A DNA stretch of 16,420 nt from contig CAWUTX010000065.1 in NCBI GenBank assembly GCA_963925015.1, positions 1 to 16,420 on the forward strand, read 5' to 3'. The position numbers and the translations under genes were made by a program. Origin of the DNA: JAQBXX01 sp963925015. Its GTDB lineage: Bacteria > Pseudomonadota > Gammaproteobacteria > SURF-13. This document shows, in pieces, positions 1-7,017 of this stretch; within the stretch, counting starts at the first letter, position 1; each line of letters starts with the position of its first letter. The notes beneath the pieces were generated by a model, which was not told the origin of the DNA, searched no databases, and saw only the letters and a program-made list of their open reading frames with translations.

Positions 1-1064
1 GCGTGAGCGCGATCACGCCCGGCTCGATGCGTGTGTTGAATGCGCTCGGCGTGTGGCGCGATGCTGTGGCGCAGCGCGTGCAGCCGTTTTATGCGATGCA
101 GGTGTGGGACGCCGCAGGCGACGGCGCGATTCATTTTGACAGCGCCGATATCGATGCCGACAGCCTCGGATATATCGTGGAAAACCGTGTGTTGCAGAGT
201 GCATTGCTGGAGCGCGCAGAGCGTCACGCCAACATCGAGTGGCGCTGTCCGGAGAGCGTCACGGCCGTGGAATTCGGTAGCGATCAGGCAAAGTTGACGA
301 CCACGGCAGGGCGCACATTGCGCACGCGTCTGGTAGTGGCCGCCGACGGGCCCGATTCCGGCCTCCGCACACTGGCGGGCATTGCCACGCACGGCTGGGC
401 CTATGCGCAAAGCGCGCTGGTGGCCAACGTCAAGACCGAACGCCCGCACCAGGACACCGCTTGGCAGCGTTTTCTGCCCGGCGGCCCGCTGGCGTTTTTG
501 CCGCTCACCGGCGGTTACAGCGCCGTGGTGTGGTCGTTGCCCACGACCGAGGCTGAGCGTCTGCGTGAACTGGACGAGGCGGCGTTTGCGCACGAACTGG
601 AGACAGCGCTGGAATCGCGCCTGGGGCGCATCGAGCAGATCGGGCCGCGCGCGTGTTTTCCGCTGCGCCTGCTATGGGCCGACCACACGGTGCAGGCGCG
701 CCTTGCCCTGATCGGCGATGCGGCGCATACCGTGCATCCGCTCGCCGGTCAGGGCGTCAATCTGGGCATCATGGATGCCGCCGTGCTCGCCGAGGTGATT
801 ATGGATGCGCACACCCGGCGCAAGGACATCGGTGCGTTAAATATACTGCGGCGTTACGAACGCTGGCGCAAGACCGACGTGCTGGCCACCGGCGCGGCGC
901 TGGAGGGCCTGCATCGTTTGTTCGGCAGTACGCTGGCGCCCGTGCATTGGGCGCGCAATGCGGGGCTGACGCTGACCGATGCGTTCACACCGCTGAAAAC
1001 CCTCATCATGCGCCACGCCGCAGGGGTGGCGGGCGATCTGCCGCAGCTTGCGCGCTACCCTTGA
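1..1064 (+). CDS. ubiI: UbiI/VisC-type FAD-dependent ubiquinone hydroxylase, 5'-truncated by window edge
   Basis: This is the C-terminal ~353 residues of a UbiH/UbiI/VisC-family flavin monooxygenase, which hydroxylates the ring of a ubiquinone precursor at the inner membrane. The visible frame opens inside the family motif (R)VSAI, so the GTG at position 3 is an internal valine codon and the true start, with the N-terminal FAD-binding GxGxxG, lies upstream of the window. Visible signatures are the DG motif VVAADGPDSGLR (fragment residues ~111-122) and the second FAD motif GDAAHTVHPLAGQGVNLG (~238-255). VSAITPGSMRVLNALGVW and the segment around VENRVLQSALLERA resemble E. coli UbiI (C5 hydroxylase) more than UbiH, but UbiH/UbiF-type paralogues are hard to tell apart from a fragment. 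The stop TGA (1062-1064) overlaps the proposed -35 element of clpB. The family is certain; the exact hydroxylation position is an inference. Confidence 0.88.
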   Translation, partial: VSAITPGSMRVLNALGVWRDAVAQRVQPFYAMQVWDAAGDGAIHFDSADIDADSLGYIVENRVLQSALLERAERHANIEWRCPESVTAVEFGSDQAKLTTTAGRTLRTRLVVAADGPDSGLRTLAGIATHGWAYAQSALVANVKTERPHQDTAWQRFLPGGPLAFLPLTGGYSAVVWSLPTTEAERLRELDEAAFAHELETALESRLGRIEQIGPRACFPLRLLWADHTVQARLALIGDAAHTVHPLAGQGVNLGIMDAAVLAEVIMDAHTRRKDIGALNILRRYERWRKTDVLATGAALEGLHRLFGSTLAPVHWARNAGLTLTDAFTPLKTLIMRHAAGVAGDLPQLARYP

Positions 1065-1086
1065 ATAATGTGCAGCAGTCCCATAC
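1058..1086 (+). promoter_or_regulatory. Candidate sigma-32 (heat-shock) promoter of clpB
   Basis: CCCTTGAA (1058-1065) matches the strong part of the sigma-32 -35 consensus (CCCTTGAA). It is followed after 13 nt by TCCCATAC (1079-1086), which matches CCCCATNT at 6 of 8 positions. A start near 1093 would give a ~24-nt leader to the clpB ATG. The -35 overlaps the stop of the ubiI-like gene. Heat-shock control of clpB by sigma-32 is established in gammaproteobacteria; its use at this site is inferred from the match and position. Confidence 0.6.
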
Positions 1087-1116
1087 GTAAGTAGAAACCC
1101 AGACTGGATACCCGCC

Positions 1117-3693
1117 ATGCGCATGGACAAGCTCACCACCAAGTTTCAGGCCGCGCTCGCCGAGGCGCAAAGCCTCGCCGTGGGCCGCGATCATCAGTTC
1201 ATCGAGCCCGCGCACCTCATGACGGCGCTGCTCGATCAGGAAGGCGGCAGCGTGCGCCACCTGCTGACGCAGGCGGACGTCAACGTCAACCGTCTGCGCT
1301 CGCAACTGGGCGAGATGCTGGACCGCCTGCCAAGCGTTGAAGGCACGGCAGGCGAGGTGCATGTGTCGAATGATCTCACGCGCCTGCTGAACGTCACCGA
1401 CAAGCTCGCGCAGCAGCGCAAGGATCAGTACATTTCGAGCGAATTGCTTGTACTCGCCGCGCTGGAGGACAAGGGCGCGCTCGGCGAGTTGTTGCGCAAG
1501 AGCGGCGCGGCCAGGGGCAGCATCGAAAGCGCCATTGAAAAAATGCGCGGCGGCAAAAAGGTGGATGACGCCGGCGCCGAAGAACAGCGTCAGGCGCTGG
1601 AGAAATACACCATCGATCTCACCGAGCGCGCCGAGCAGGGCAAGCTCGATCCGGTGATCGGGCGCGACGACGAAATCCGCCGCACCATACAGGTGTTGCA
1701 GCGCCGCACCAAAAATAATCCGGTGCTGATCGGCGCGCCGGGCGTGGGCAAGACCGCCATCGTTGAGGGACTGGCGAGCCGCATCGTCAACGGCGAGGTG
1801 CCGGAAGGCCTGAAGGGCAAGCGCCTGTTGTCACTCGACATGGGCTCGCTCATCGCCGGGGCTAAATTTCGCGGTGAATTTGAAGAGCGCCTGAAGGCGG
1901 TGCTGAATGATCTCGCCAAACAGGAAGGGCGCATCATTTTATTCATCGACGAGCTGCACACCGTGGTCGGCGCGGGTAAGGCCGAGGGCGCGATGGACGC
2001 GGGTAACATGCTGAAGCCCGCGCTCGCGCGCGGCGAGCTGCACTGCGTGGGCGCCACCACGCTGGACGAGTACCGCAAATACATCGAGAAGGACGCCGCG
2101 CTGGAACGGCGCTTCCAGAAAGTGCTGGTGGACGAGCCATCGGTGGAAGACACCATCGCCATCCTGCGTGGGTTGAAAGAAAAATACGAGGTGCATCACG
2201 GCGTGGACATCACCGACCCCGCCATCGTCGCTGCCGCCACGCTTTCGCATCGCTACATCAGTGATCGCCAGTTACCAGATAAGGCCATTGATCTGGTGGA
2301 CGAGGCGGCCTCGCGCATCCGCATGGAAATCGACTCCAAGCCGGAGGTGATGGACAAGCTCGACCGGCGCCTGATTCAGCTCAAGATCGAACGCGAGGCG
2401 CTGAAAAAGGAAACCGACGAGGCCTCCCGTAAGCGTCTGGAAAATCTCCAGAGTGAAATCTCCAAACTGGAGCACGAATATTCTGAGTTCGAGGAAATCT
2501 GGAAGGCGGAAAAGGCGGCGTTGCAGGGCACGCAGCACATCAAGGAGGCGCTCGACCGTGCGCGCATCGAAATGGAAGCCGCGCGCCGCGCGGGCGATCT
2601 TGCGCGCATGTCCGAGCTGCAATACGGGCGTATCCCGGAATTGCAGAAGCAGCTCGACATGGCGACCCAGGCCGAGATGCAGGAGAAAAAGCTGCTGCGC
2701 AACTCGGTGACGGAGGAAGAGATTGCCGAGGTGGTGTCCAAGTGGACAGGTATCCCCGTGACCAAGATGCTGGAGGGCGAGCGCGAGAAATTGCTGCGCA
2801 TGGAACAGGCGCTGCACGCGCGCGTGGTGGGGCAGGATGAAGCGGTGAAGGCTGTGAGCGACGCTATTCGCCGTTCGCGCGCGGGCCTGTCCGATCCCAA
2901 CCGGCCCAACGGTTCGTTTTTGTTTCTCGGCCCCACCGGTGTCGGCAAGACCGAGTTGTGCAAGGCGCTCGCCGGATTTCTGTTTGACACCGATGACGCC
3001 ATGGTGCGTATCGACATGTCCGAGTTCATGGAGAAACATTCGGTTGCGCGCCTGATCGGTGCGCCGCCCGGCTATGTCGGCTACGAAGAGGGCGGATACC
3101 TTACGGAGGCGGTGCGGCGCAAGCCTTACTCCGTGATCCTGTTCGACGAGATAGAGAAGGCGCACCCGGATGTGTTCAACGTGCTGTTGCAGGTGCTGGA
3201 CGACGGGCGTCTCACCGACGGTCAGGGGCGTACCGTGGACTTCCGCAACACGGTGATCGTGATGACCTCTAACCTCGGCTCGCAATTCATTCAGGAGACG
3301 GCGGGCGAGGAAAATTACGCGGCCATGAAGCGCGGCGTGATGGATATTGTCGGCCAGCACTTCCGCCCCGAATTCATCAATCGCATCGACGACCTGGTGG
3401 TGTTTCACCCGCTCGCCCGCGAGCAGATACACGCCATCGCCAACATCCAGGTCGATACCCTGCGCCAGCGCCTGCGCGAGCGCGACATGCAGTTGCAGAT
3501 GTCCGAGGCGGCGCTCGACCTGTTGGGTGCGGCGGGCTTCGACCCGGTGTACGGCGCGCGTCCGCTGAAGCGCGCCATCCAGCACAACATCGAGAACCCG
3601 CTGGCGCAGGAAATCCTTGCCGGCCATTTCGCCCCGGGCGACACCATCGCCGTGGACGTGAAGGACGGGCGGCTGACCTTCCGCAAAGAGTAA
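1117..3693 (+). CDS. clpB: ATP-dependent chaperone/disaggregase ClpB (Hsp100)
   Basis: Full-length 858-residue ClpB, a hexameric AAA+ unfoldase that rescues aggregated proteins with DnaK/DnaJ/GrpE in the cytoplasm. Domains: Clp N-domain (~1-145); AAA1 with Walker A GAPGVGKT (206-213, K212) and Walker B ILFIDE (E279); a coiled-coil M-domain (~410-525); AAA2 with GPTGVGKT (605-612, K611) and ILFDE (E678); a C-terminal small domain with GARPLKRAIQ. Pore-loop aromatics are F251 (KFRGEFEER) and Y653 (GYVGY); arginine fingers are R331/R332 and R756. Numbering coincides with the E. coli protein. F251 replaces the E. coli tyrosine, a common variant. The first ATG (MRMDKL) is chosen over the second, two codons later, because E. 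coli begins MRLDRL; the Shine-Dalgarno is weak (GGA at 1106-1108). A probable heat-shock promoter precedes it and a hairpin follows. Confidence 0.98.
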   Translation: MRMDKLTTKFQAALAEAQSLAVGRDHQFIEPAHLMTALLDQEGGSVRHLLTQADVNVNRLRSQLGEMLDRLPSVEGTAGEVHVSNDLTRLLNVTDKLAQQRKDQYISSELLVLAALEDKGALGELLRKSGAARGSIESAIEKMRGGKKVDDAGAEEQRQALEKYTIDLTERAEQGKLDPVIGRDDEIRRTIQVLQRRTKNNPVLIGAPGVGKTAIVEGLASRIVNGEVPEGLKGKRLLSLDMGSLIAGAKFRGEFEERLKAVLNDLAKQEGRIILFIDELHTVVGAGKAEGAMDAGNMLKPALARGELHCVGATTLDEYRKYIEKDAALERRFQKVLVDEPSVEDTIAILRGLKEKYEVHHGVDITDPAIVAAATLSHRYISDRQLPDKAIDLVDEAASRIRMEIDSKPEVMDKLDRRLIQLKIEREALKKETDEASRKRLENLQSEISKLEHEYSEFEEIWKAEKAALQGTQHIKEALDRARIEMEAARRAGDLARMSELQYGRIPELQKQLDMATQAEMQEKKLLRNSVTEEEIAEVVSKWTGIPVTKMLEGEREKLLRMEQALHARVVGQDEAVKAVSDAIRRSRAGLSDPNRPNGSFLFLGPTGVGKTELCKALAGFLFDTDDAMVRIDMSEFMEKHSVARLIGAPPGYVGYEEGGYLTEAVRRKPYSVILFDEIEKAHPDVFNVLLQVLDDGRLTDGQGRTVDFRNTVIVMTSNLGSQFIQETAGEENYAAMKRGVMDIVGQHFRPEFINRIDDLVVFHPLAREQIHAIANIQVDTLRQRLRERDMQLQMSEAALDLLGAAGFDPVYGARPLKRAIQHNIENPLAQEILAGHFAPGDTIAVDVKDGRLTFRKE
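1561..1563 (+). other. Conserved internal GTG codon: possible start of short ClpB isoform
   Basis: Codon 149 of clpB is GTG (valine), in the context GGKKVDD. In E. coli, translation also starts at GTG codon 149 to make a ClpB lacking the N-domain. Both residue number and codon are preserved here. The upstream Shine-Dalgarno is poor (GCGGCAAAAAG before the GTG), so use as a start is inferred from conservation only. Confidence 0.4.
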
Positions 3694-3695
3694 GC

Positions 3696-3733
3696 CCAAG
3701 GGGCGGCTTGACGGCCGCCCTTGGCGCCTTTCC
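3696..3733 (+). terminator. Probable transcription terminator after clpB
   Basis: Three bases after the clpB stop, CCAAGGGGCGGC (3696-3707) pairs with GCCGCCCTTGG (from ~3714) around a short loop, with one bulged G. The following tract (CGCCTTTCCCC) is only weakly T-rich, so termination may be partial. It separates clpB from the nrd control region. Confidence 0.45.
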
Positions 3734-3794
3734 CCGGTCTGGACGGACCCGGCACAGCCGACACACCCACCGTCATCTCGCCTTCACATTACCC

Positions 3795-3822
3795 TTGACA
3801 GCTATCAACAACTAGATGTAGT
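3795..3822 (+). promoter_or_regulatory. Candidate sigma-70 promoter of nrdA
   Basis: A perfect -35 TTGACA (3795-3800) is followed after 16 bp by TGTAGT (3817-3822), a 4/6 match to the -10 consensus. The predicted start near 3829 implies a leader of about 170 nt before the nrdA ATG. The -10 lies inside the first NrdR-like box, the arrangement expected of a repressed promoter. Confidence 0.5.
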
Positions 3823-3856
3823 GTCATCACATACTGTGATGCCCATCTTGTAGTGG
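3809..3856 (+). promoter_or_regulatory. Two NrdR-like boxes, 32 bp centre to centre
   Basis: NrdR is the ATP/dATP-sensing repressor of ribonucleotide reductase genes and binds paired boxes about three helical turns apart. CAACTAGATGTAGTGT (3809-3824) matches 12 of 16 positions of the consensus ACACTATATATAGTGT. Exactly 32 bp downstream, GCCCATCTTGTAGTGG (3841-3856) matches about 8 of 16, mainly in its TGTAGTG half. Box 1 covers the proposed -10 and box 2 lies just after the predicted start. The 16-bp linker is itself palindromic. Box 1 is convincing; box 2 is weaker and rests on the spacing. Confidence 0.6.
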
Positions 3857-3974
3857 TTTGCACCGGATGATCATCCAGCAGAAAGGTTGCAGGCGCCGCC
3901 GCTTGCCATTCCATGGCAATGGGCAGCCTGCCCAATATATTCAAAGACTTGTACGGCATTGCCCCGGCAGTGCC
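3825..3974 (+). repeat. Cluster of five short inverted repeats in the nrdA promoter/leader
   Basis: Five dyads follow one another: CATCACA/TGTGATG around TAC (3825-3841); the 12-bp palindrome GGATGATCATCC (3865-3876); TTGCCAT/ATGGCAA around TCC (3903-3919); TGGGCA/TGCCCA around GCC (3920-3934); and GGCATTGCC/GGCAGTGCC around CC (3955-3974, one G-U in RNA). The last ends about 10 nt before the Shine-Dalgarno AAGGGGA (3985-3991). If transcription starts near 3829, most of this is mRNA leader and could fold into successive hairpins. I recognise no named riboswitch. Confidence 0.6.
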
Positions 3975-3997
3975 CGATAAACTCAAGGGGAAGCATA

Positions 3998-6913
3998 ATG
4001 TATAAAGAAACCACCCCACCGCTTTCGGTTCGTACGGAGCCCGCGCTCATGGATCGACAGGAAGATTCGAGCACCCCTACTGCCGCCGCTCTACTCGATG
4101 TGGCGGCCACCGCCCCCGGCCAGTTCCGCGTGATCCGTCGCAACGGCAAGGCCACGGCGTTTGACCCGGCCAAGATCGGGGTCGCGCTGACCAAGGCCTT
4201 CATCGCGGTGGAGGGCGGCCAGAGCGCTGCTTCGGCGCGCATCCATCAGATCGTGCGCAGTCTGGCCGCGCAGGTGGCCGAGTCGCTTACGCGCCGCCAT
4301 CTGGGCAGCGGCGTGCTGCACATCGAGGAGATTCAGGATCAGGTCGAGCTGGCGCTCATGCGCGACGGCCACCACAAGGTGGCGCGCGCCTATGTGCTGT
4401 ACCGCGAGGAGCGCACAAAAGAGCGTGCGAAGGAACAGGCGGGCACCGCCGAGCCGGAGTCCGCGCCGTCCGCGCTGCACGTCACCCTGCCCGACGGCAG
4501 CCGTCCGTTGCTCGACATGCAGCGGCTGCGGCGTCTGGTGGATGAAGCGTGCGAAGGCCTGCCCGAGGTATCGGTGCAGGCCATCGTCGATGATGCGCTG
4601 CGCAACCTGTTCGACGGCGTGGCCGAGGCCGATGTCGGCCGCGCGCTGGCGATGAGCGCACGCGCACTCATTGAGCGCGAGCCGAATTACAGCTATGTCG
4701 CCGCGCGCCTGCTGCTCGACGATCTGCGCCGCGAGGCGTTGCGTTTTCTGGGCGAAGGGCTGGCCACCGCCACCCAGGGCGAGATGCACCAGCGTTACGC
4801 GGACTATTTCGCGCACTACGTGCAGCGTGGCGTCAAGCTCGAACTGCTCGACCCGCGCCTGCAGCAGTTTGACCTCGCGCGTCTCGGCGCGGCACTGAAA
4901 CCCGAGCGTGACATGCAGTTCACCTATCTCGGACTGCAAACCCTCTACGACCGCTATTTCCTGCACTCCAACGGCACGCGTTTCGAATTGCCGCAGGCGT
5001 TTTTCATGCGCGTGGCGATGGGGCTGGCCATCGGCGAAGTGGAGCGCGAGGCGCGCGCCATCGAGTTTTACAACCTGCTGTCCTCGTTTGATTTCATGAG
5101 TTCCACGCCCACGCTGTTCAATGCGGGCACGCTGCGTCCGCAGCTTTCGAGCTGCTATCTCACTACGGTGGCGGACGACCTCGACGGCATCTACAGCGCC
5201 ATCAAGGACAACGCGCTGCTGTCGAAATACGCCGGCGGTCTCGGCAACGACTGGACGCCGGTGCGCGCCATGGGCGCCCACATCAAGGGCACCAACGGCA
5301 AGTCGCAGGGCGTGGTGCCGTTCCTGAAAGTGGCGAACGACACCGCCGTGGCGGTGAATCAGGGCGGCAAGCGCAAGGGCGCGGTGTGCGCCTATCTCGA
5401 AACCTGGCACCTCGACATCGAGGAATTTCTGGAACTGCGCAAGAACACCGGCGACGAACGCCGTCGCACGCACGACATGAACACCGCCAACTGGGTGCCG
5501 GATTTGTTCATGAAACGCGTACATGACAACGCTGAATGGACGCTGTTTTCGCCCAACGAAACACCCGATCTGCACGATCTCACCGGCAAGGCCTTCGAAG
5601 CGGCCTATGTGCGCTACGAGGAAAAAGCCACGCGCGGCGAGATGAAGGTATTCAAGCGCATGCCGGCGCTTAACCTGTGGCGCAAGATGCTCAGCATGGT
5701 GTTCGAGACCGGCCACCCGTGGATCACGTTCAAGGACGCGTGCAACCTGCGCAGCCCGCAGCAGCATGTAGGCATGGTGCACAGTTCCAATCTCTGCACC
5801 GAGATCACTCTCAACACCTCGAAAGACGAGATCGCGGTGTGCAACCTCGGCTCCATCAATCTCGCCGCGCACATCGGCAAGCATGGGCTCGACCTCGACA
5901 AGCTGGCGCGTACCGTGCGCACCGCGATGCGCATGCTCGACAACGTGATCGACATCAACTACTACAGCGTACCGCAGGCGCGCCGCTCCAACCTGCAACA
6001 CCGCCCGGTGGGCCTCGGCATCATGGGTTTTCAGGACGCGCTGCACAAGCTGCGCCTGCCGTATGCCTCGGAGTCCGCAGTCACGTTCGCCGACAGCTCC
6101 ATGGAAGCGGTGAGCTATTACACCATCATGGCATCCACCGAGCTGGCCGCCGAGCGCGGCACCTATCCGAGCTTCAAGGGCTCGCTGTGGAGCCAAGGCA
6201 TTCTGCCCCTCGACAGCATCCGTCTGCTGGCCGAGCAGCGCGGCGGCCATCTGGAGATGGACGACCAGCCTAGTGCCGAACTCAAGCTCGACTGGGCGGC
6301 CCTGCGCCAGCGCGTGATGACGGTCGGCATGCGCAACTCCAACTGCATGGCGATTGCGCCCACCGCTACCATCTCCAACATCTGCGGCGTCGGCCAGTCC
6401 ATCGAGCCCACCTACCAGAACCTGTTCGTGAAGTCGAACCTGTCCGGCGAGTTCACGGTGGTGAATCCCTATCTGGTGCGCGATCTCAAGCAGCGCGGTC
6501 TGTGGGATGAGGTGATGGCGAACGACCTCAAGTATTTCGACGGCAGCGTGCAGGCCATCGGGCGTATCCCCGCCGAACTCAAGGCCCTTTACGCCACCGC
6601 CTTCGAGGTGGATTCGGCGTGGCTCATCGAGGCCGGCAGCCGGCGCCAGAAATGGATCGACCAGGCGCAGTCGCTCAACCTGTATCTCGCCCAACCGTCC
6701 GGCAAAAAGCTGGACGAGATGTACCGGTTCGCGTGGACGCGCGGCCTCAAGACCACCTATTACCTGCGCACCCTGGGCGCGACGCACGCGGAGAAATCCA
6801 CCGTCACCGACGGCGCGCTCAACGCCGTACAAGGCGGCGCCAGTGCCGCTGCGATGTTGGAGTTGGCGGGTGCCTGCGCGATTGATAACCCGGAGTGCGA
6901 GGCATGTCAGTGA
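3998..6913 (+). CDS. nrdA: Class I ribonucleoside-diphosphate reductase, alpha (catalytic) subunit NrdA
   Basis: A 971-residue catalytic subunit that reduces ribonucleoside diphosphates with the radical-bearing NrdB. Start at 3998 is set by AAGGGGA (3985-3991), 6 nt away; an in-frame ATG at 3887 lacks a comparable site. The N-terminus has an ATP-cone (~42-140, opening FRVIRRNGKATAFDPAKI) and a second, cone-like module (~168-255), which explains the length against 761 residues in E. coli; Pseudomonas NrdA has the same build. Catalytic residues: C385 (SSCYL), N598-C600-E602 (NLCTE), C615 (VCNLGS) as the likely second redox cysteine, phosphate-binding APTATISN (~787-794), radical-transfer Y921-Y922 (KTTYYLRT) and the C-terminal swinging-tail pair C967/C970 (CEACQ). 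It precedes nrdB, separated by a terminator-like inverted repeat; NrdR-like boxes lie upstream. dATP inhibition through the first cone is expected from the family. Confidence 0.97.
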   Translation: MYKETTPPLSVRTEPALMDRQEDSSTPTAAALLDVAATAPGQFRVIRRNGKATAFDPAKIGVALTKAFIAVEGGQSAASARIHQIVRSLAAQVAESLTRRHLGSGVLHIEEIQDQVELALMRDGHHKVARAYVLYREERTKERAKEQAGTAEPESAPSALHVTLPDGSRPLLDMQRLRRLVDEACEGLPEVSVQAIVDDALRNLFDGVAEADVGRALAMSARALIEREPNYSYVAARLLLDDLRREALRFLGEGLATATQGEMHQRYADYFAHYVQRGVKLELLDPRLQQFDLARLGAALKPERDMQFTYLGLQTLYDRYFLHSNGTRFELPQAFFMRVAMGLAIGEVEREARAIEFYNLLSSFDFMSSTPTLFNAGTLRPQLSSCYLTTVADDLDGIYSAIKDNALLSKYAGGLGNDWTPVRAMGAHIKGTNGKSQGVVPFLKVANDTAVAVNQGGKRKGAVCAYLETWHLDIEEFLELRKNTGDERRRTHDMNTANWVPDLFMKRVHDNAEWTLFSPNETPDLHDLTGKAFEAAYVRYEEKATRGEMKVFKRMPALNLWRKMLSMVFETGHPWITFKDACNLRSPQQHVGMVHSSNLCTEITLNTSKDEIAVCNLGSINLAAHIGKHGLDLDKLARTVRTAMRMLDNVIDINYYSVPQARRSNLQHRPVGLGIMGFQDALHKLRLPYASESAVTFADSSMEAVSYYTIMASTELAAERGTYPSFKGSLWSQGILPLDSIRLLAEQRGGHLEMDDQPSAELKLDWAALRQRVMTVGMRNSNCMAIAPTATISNICGVGQSIEPTYQNLFVKSNLSGEFTVVNPYLVRDLKQRGLWDEVMANDLKYFDGSVQAIGRIPAELKALYATAFEVDSAWLIEAGSRRQKWIDQAQSLNLYLAQPSGKKLDEMYRFAWTRGLKTTYYLRTLGATHAEKSTVTDGALNAVQGGASAAAMLELAGACAIDNPECEACQ

Positions 6914-6917
6914 CACC

Positions 6918-7003
6918 CAGTAGCAAGATACAAGTGACAAGTAGCAAGTAAATCCAAGAAATTATTTCTTGTCACTTGCTACTTGAAACTTGCTACTGTT
7001 TTT
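6918..7003 (+). repeat. Heptad-based inverted repeat with T-tract between nrdA and nrdB
   Basis: CAGTAGCAAG (6918-6927) pairs perfectly with CTTGCTACTG (6989-6998), continued by CAAGT (6931-6935) with ACTTG (6981-6985), and is followed at once by TTTTT (6999-7003). This has the form of a long intrinsic terminator or attenuator. Both arms consist of 7-nt units, for example AAGTGAC then AAGTAGC on the left and TTGTCAC then TTGCTAC on the right. Inner units are offset by one heptad, so the inside pairs imperfectly. It fills nearly all of the nrdA-nrdB gap and ends just before the nrdB ribosome binding site. Confidence 0.7.
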
Positions 7004-7017
7004 ATAGGAGAAAAATT

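Noticed and set aside
3..5. GTG at position 3 as the start of the first gene
   Set aside because: It encodes the Val of the internal family motif RVSAI. About 50-60 N-terminal residues with the FAD-binding fold are missing, so the gene begins outside the window.
3887..3997. N-terminal extension of NrdA by 37 codons from ATG 3887
   Set aside because: It has no ribosome binding site, runs through the leader hairpins, and its residues do not resemble an NrdA N-terminus. ATG 3998 has AAGGGGA at 6 nt.
4091..6940. 949-codon open frame antisense to nrdA
   Set aside because: It is in codon register with nrdA, so its stops would need TTA, CTA or TCA codons in nrdA. These are rare in GC-rich genes, which leaves the antisense frame open. 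The translation is Arg/His/Gln-rich without any domain. The long antisense frames over clpB (2272-3699) and nrdB (6979-8214) have the same register and explanation.
6918..6998. Possible CRISPR-like or VNTR array in the nrdA-nrdB gap
   Set aside because: Units are only 7 nt, without spacers, and are arranged as two inverted arms rather than direct repeats with unique spacers.
6976..7017. Extension of NrdB upstream of ATG 7018
   Set aside because: It would start at TTG inside the inverted repeat. AGGAG at 7006-7010 and the family-like MLRWDEP start support 7018.
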